DNA from: JANNWF01 sp052390415
GTDB taxonomy: Bacteria > Pseudomonadota > Gammaproteobacteria > Xanthomonadales > Xanthomonadaceae
NCBI GenBank assembly: GCA_052390415.1
Contig: JBQTGY010000040.1
Span: 1-16,949 of the forward strand
DNA: 16,949 bases
Direction of reading: 5' to 3'
Shown: positions 14,807 to 16,949 of the stretch, one piece after another
How positions within the stretch are numbered: position 1 is the stretch's first letter
How the letters are laid out: each line of letters opens with the position of its first letter
The notes under the pieces: model-generated
The model's input: only the letters and a program-made list of their open reading frames with translations
Database searches by the model: none
Told to the model about the DNA's origin: nothing
Translations under genes and position numbers: made by a program

Positions 14807-14872
14807 AGGCGCCTGTTTGCGGACCCGCGGACACACGTCCGGCAGGCCAAGATCAGCTTTCCGGTATGACCA

Positions 14873-15889
14873 TTACCCGCGACGCAGGCGACTCAACAAT
14901 CCGCCACGCGGTGCCGCCACCGGTGTGTCCGATCCGGGCGGTGCCGGCCGTTCGACCTCAAGTACACCCACGGCATGGAAGGCATTGATGTAGTCAGCGA
15001 CTTCGGCTGCCGTGGCGCCGCTGGCGGCGGCCATTTCTTCCACATTGCCGAACTGTTTGAGCAACGCGGTCGCAATCCGGATTTGGCGCGGGTATTCGCG
15101 CTCGGATTGAGGCCACTTGGCCAATTTGAATCGCAAGGCGTCGGACAGGTCCGGGCACAACTGACCGTCGAAGCCATGCAGGCCGGCAAGCCATAACAAC
15201 CGAGTGAGTGGTTGCGCTTCGCCGCTTTGCGCGCGCAGTTCGGCGTACTCGCCGGGCGACAGCAGCTGCCAATCTTCGTCGTCCAATGCGCGCGCACACA
15301 ATGGGGCCAGCGGCTTCAGTGCGGCTCCGCCCAGGTAGTGTCCAGCCGCTACATCCACCACCAGGCTGGGTTGGGCATCACGCAAACTGGCCGGGCCGGA
15401 CAGAACGCCGGGGCGCAGGAAATCCAGAAGGGTGCGTTGCAACGGCATCGGCGCCGCCTCAGGCAACGCGAACTCGACGGCAGGTTCCAATGCAGGTTCG
15501 CTCACAAGCGAAGCCGGGGGTGGGCTGGTTTCGGCGATCAACGCGGCGCCTGCTGTTACCTGGTTCGGCTCGGCGACGGACTCCGCGGGCACCTGGTTCA
15601 CCAGCTTTCGCAACAGGTCACGCAACGCCTTTTCACTGACCGGCCGCTTCAGCACCATGGTTGCATCGGCGCGGGTGCCGGCCGTCAGGGCGACGATGGG
15701 TCGCGGTCCACCCTGAGCGCGCAACCACGTCATCTGTCCGTACATCGAATCGAAATCGATCAGCAAGACCCCAGCCTCGTTTTCCGGCGCCAGCGCCCAG
15801 CCCGGTTCGCGCACCGCATCGAAAAGCTGGCGAAACAGCGTCTCCTCGTCCCGGTCCAGCCCGGACAAGCCCAAGGTTCTGATGTTCAC
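14873..15889 (-). CDS. Protein with degenerate receiver-like N-terminus, function unknown
   Basis: A 338-residue, probably cytoplasmic protein. Residues 1-100 look like a response-regulator receiver fold: VLLIDFDS (41-48, Asp45 where the phosphorylated Asp would be), VALTAG (66-71, Thr69) and VLKRPVS (79-85, Lys81 and the cis-Pro83 position). The acidic pair near the N-terminus is not clearly present, so phosphorylation is doubtful. A Pro/Ala/Glu-rich linker runs about 101-150. A second domain (about 150-320) has QPLTRLLWLAGLHGFDGQL, RFKLAKWPQSEREYPRQIRIATALLKQ, and a helix-turn-helix-like MAAASGATAAEVADYINAFHAVGVLEVE. The end is basic (GGLLSRLRRG). The start is GTG at 15889, preceded by GGGGTAA. 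I cannot name the family; a signalling or regulatory adaptor is the best guess. Confidence 0.75.
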   Translation of the reverse strand: MNIRTLGLSGLDRDEETLFRQLFDAVREPGWALAPENEAGVLLIDFDSMYGQMTWLRAQGGPRPIVALTAGTRADATMVLKRPVSEKALRDLLRKLVNQVPAESVAEPNQVTAGAALIAETSPPPASLVSEPALEPAVEFALPEAAPMPLQRTLLDFLRPGVLSGPASLRDAQPSLVVDVAAGHYLGGAALKPLAPLCARALDDEDWQLLSPGEYAELRAQSGEAQPLTRLLWLAGLHGFDGQLCPDLSDALRFKLAKWPQSEREYPRQIRIATALLKQFGNVEEMAAASGATAAEVADYINAFHAVGVLEVERPAPPGSDTPVAAPRGGLLSRLRRG

Positions 15890-16203
15890 GAATGCGTTAC
15901 CCCGATGCGCGGTAGGCGAGCACGGCGTCGCCTAAACCGGCGAAGTGTTGGGCAAGCGGAGGTTTACGTCAATGAATGAGCGAATACACCTGCGGATTCT
16001 CAGCGCGCGCGCTCGCCTTATGGAGGGCCGCGCTCCTGCGCGGCTGCGGTTGGCACCTTTGAAGAGCAGCGTCGAGGGAGCGACGCCCTCCCAAGTGCTC
16101 TGCGGAGGGCCGCGCTCCTGCGCGGCTGCGGTTGGCTCTCCTGAACGAACAACGTCGCCGGAGCGACGCTCTTCGAAAGGCAGGGGAGTTCCTCAGGCGC
16201 TGC
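15890..16203. other. Intergenic region carrying two repeat copies
   Basis: The 314 bases between the HNH endonuclease stop and the start of the receiver-like gene hold no gene that I can support. The part next to 15889 is the leader of that gene. The rest is mostly the direct repeats at 16022-16172, both with strong hairpins, which could also act as a transcription barrier after the endonuclease gene. Confidence 0.6.
16022..16172. repeat. Two direct copies of a REP-like double-hairpin unit
   Basis: Copies start at 16022 and 16104, 82 bases apart. The first 33 bases of each are identical, starting GGAGGGCCGCGCTCCTGCGC and ending GGCTGCGGTTGGC. Each contains the perfect stem GCCGCGC-TCCT-GCGCGGC. 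The second half of each is less alike but keeps a GTCG...CGAC stem, with loops AGGGAG and CCGGAG. The family differs from the REP pair at 10275-10350. Confidence 0.82.
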
Positions 16204-16803
16204 TCAAACTGCCATGCCGCGCCGTCGACGCGGCAGGTGGCTGCGCAGAAATTCCATCTGGTCGGCCAAAATATTGCGGTTGGACAGAATCAGATGCTCA
16301 ACCCAACTTGGCCGATAGGGCACCGCCAGCAGTGGCATCGACGCTTGCTGCGGCGTGCGGCTGCCCTTCTTGACGTTGCAGTGCAAACAAGCGCTGACCA
16401 CGTTTTGCCAATTGTCGCGACCACCGCGAGACAGCGGCAGGACGTGGTCGCGCGTCAGCGCATGGCGCGGAAACTGTTGGCCGCAATACATGCAGAGGTG
16501 ACTGTCGCGGGCAAACAGCGCCGTGTTGGTCAACGCCGGCGCTGGGTCCAACGCGTGCAGGCGTGCATGCCCGCGTGCGGCAACAATCGGATGCAATTCG
16601 ATCAGGCTTTGTTGACCGGCGAAGCGGTTCCAGCCGCCGTGGATCAACAGGCAGGGTTGTCCGAGCGTCCACGCGACCGCGCCACGCACGTACAAGCAGG
16701 TGGCGTCTTGCCAGGAAATCCAGTCCAGGATGCGGCCAGTCGCATCCAGCGACAGCACGCGGGTTGCATGAACGTTGGCGCTATGCGCGACCTCGATGGC
16801 CAT
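16204..16803 (-). CDS. HNH endonuclease family protein
   Basis: A 199-residue protein of the HNH nuclease family with a zinc-ribbon frame: CMYCG (Cys104, Cys107), LTRDHVLPLSRGGRDNWQNVV (116-136, with Asp119, His120 and Asn134 as the HNH core) and CLHC (Cys139, Cys142). The conserved tail VPYRPSWVEHLILSNRNILADQMEFLRSHLP is typical of a widespread chromosomal subgroup in Proteobacteria whose cellular role is unknown. It is not a homing endonuclease inside an intron, since no split gene is seen. Residues 1-95 form a family-specific N-terminal part (MAIEVAHSANVHATRVLSLD). The start at 16803 has a good ribosome-binding site, AAGGAAG, a few bases upstream. It stands alone, with the direct repeats downstream. 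Confidence 0.9.
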   Translation of the reverse strand: MAIEVAHSANVHATRVLSLDATGRILDWISWQDATCLYVRGAVAWTLGQPCLLIHGGWNRFAGQQSLIELHPIVAARGHARLHALDPAPALTNTALFARDSHLCMYCGQQFPRHALTRDHVLPLSRGGRDNWQNVVSACLHCNVKKGSRTPQQASMPLLAVPYRPSWVEHLILSNRNILADQMEFLRSHLPRRRRGMAV

Positions 16804-16895
16804 GCACTTCCTTGGTGATTGAAGCTAGTGGACTGTAACGGACAAATCGAAAGTAGCTCGCTCGGTCTGGCCGCGCTGGACTTGCTCCTCACTCC

Positions 16896-16917
16896 GCCAA
16901 TAGCTTTGGCTATTGGC
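16896..16917. repeat. Perfect nine-pair hairpin near the right edge
   Basis: GCCAATAGC (16896-16904), loop TTTG, GCTATTGGC (16909-16917). No T-run follows. The minus strand stays open across it to the window end, but I recognise no protein there. It may be part of another dispersed repeat or the end of a transcript from outside the window. Confidence 0.6.
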
Positions 16918-16949
16918 CTCGCTCCGGAGCGGCGTCCATCACGCCCATC

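Larger units (their letters stand above)
14368..14872. other. Repeat-rich intergenic region upstream of dxs
   Basis: These 505 bases hold no convincing gene. From left to right: the dxs leader; ATTATT / AATAAT arms (14497-14519) around a GC-rich centre, which may hold the dxs promoter; a short AAGCATG doublet (14520-14533); one arm of an inverted repeat with AACGCGGAGGCGCAGA; a 14-bp triplicate; the opposite arm made of 9-bp repeats; and a seven-pair hairpin at 14784-14806. Small open frames here consist of the repeats and are rejected. Confidence 0.7.

Noticed and set aside
14649..14834. Small minus-strand open frame with repeated AQRTQR residues
   Set aside because: It is translation of the 9-bp repeat array, a well-known source of false genes.
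16022..16172. Possible CRISPR-like repeat
   Set aside because: Only two copies, spacing filled by a second conserved hairpin, and no cas genes; a REP-like unit fits better.
1..16949. tRNA or rRNA genes, prophage, toxin-antitoxin or defence islands
   Set aside because: None seen: no tRNA-like cloverleaf or conserved T-loop, no integrase, transposase, or typical defence protein other than a lone HNH protein of a common chromosomal subgroup.

Overview
This GC-rich window looks like a chromosomal segment, or a whole contig, from a gammaproteobacterium of the Xanthomonadales/Lysobacterales type. The evidence is the Ppi-LpxH pairing, Gammaproteobacteria-like Zur, Dxs and GluRS sequences, a TonB-dependent receptor, periplasmic redox proteins, and REP-type palindromes between genes. 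This placement is inferred from protein resemblance, not from a search. I see no rRNA, tRNA, CRISPR array, phage or transposase gene.

Layout. Left edge (1-931, minus strand): a periplasmic cyclophilin followed by the start of lpxH. The lpxH reading is broken because its next ~100 bases lie in inverted orientation between 9-bp inverted repeats, so this is either a chimeric contig end or a real micro-inversion. Then, on the plus strand (1173-7074): gltX, a Zur-type regulator, a secreted zinc-carboxypeptidase-fold protein (AstE/AspA family) that overlaps zur, a GlpQ-type glycerophosphodiester phosphodiesterase, and an APC-family amino-acid permease. A ZnuD-like TonB-dependent receptor follows at 7304-9325. 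It sits behind an 18-bp palindrome that closely matches the Zur operator, so regulator and probable zinc-uptake target lie about 4 kb apart.

The right half (9337-16803) is all on the minus strand. In order of coordinates it holds an ATPase-like protein with an altered P-loop, then an operon read as dxs, a small unknown protein, a free-standing DsbD/ScsB N-terminal domain, and a single-cysteine redoxin. After that come a protein with a degenerate receiver-like N-terminus and an HNH endonuclease.

The intergenic spaces carry much of the unusual structure. There is a REP pair forming a near-80-bp palindrome (10275-10350). Between dxs and its upstream neighbour is a repeat-rich 500-bp stretch with a 14-bp triplicate, CGCAGAGGA-type 9-bp repeats and hairpins. 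Two direct copies of a second REP-like family lie at 16022-16172, and a strong hairpin lies at the right edge. The clearest functional theme is zinc: Zur, a Zur-box-preceded receptor, a zinc metalloenzyme co-transcribed with zur, and a GluRS that lacks the zinc-binding cysteines of the E. coli enzyme.
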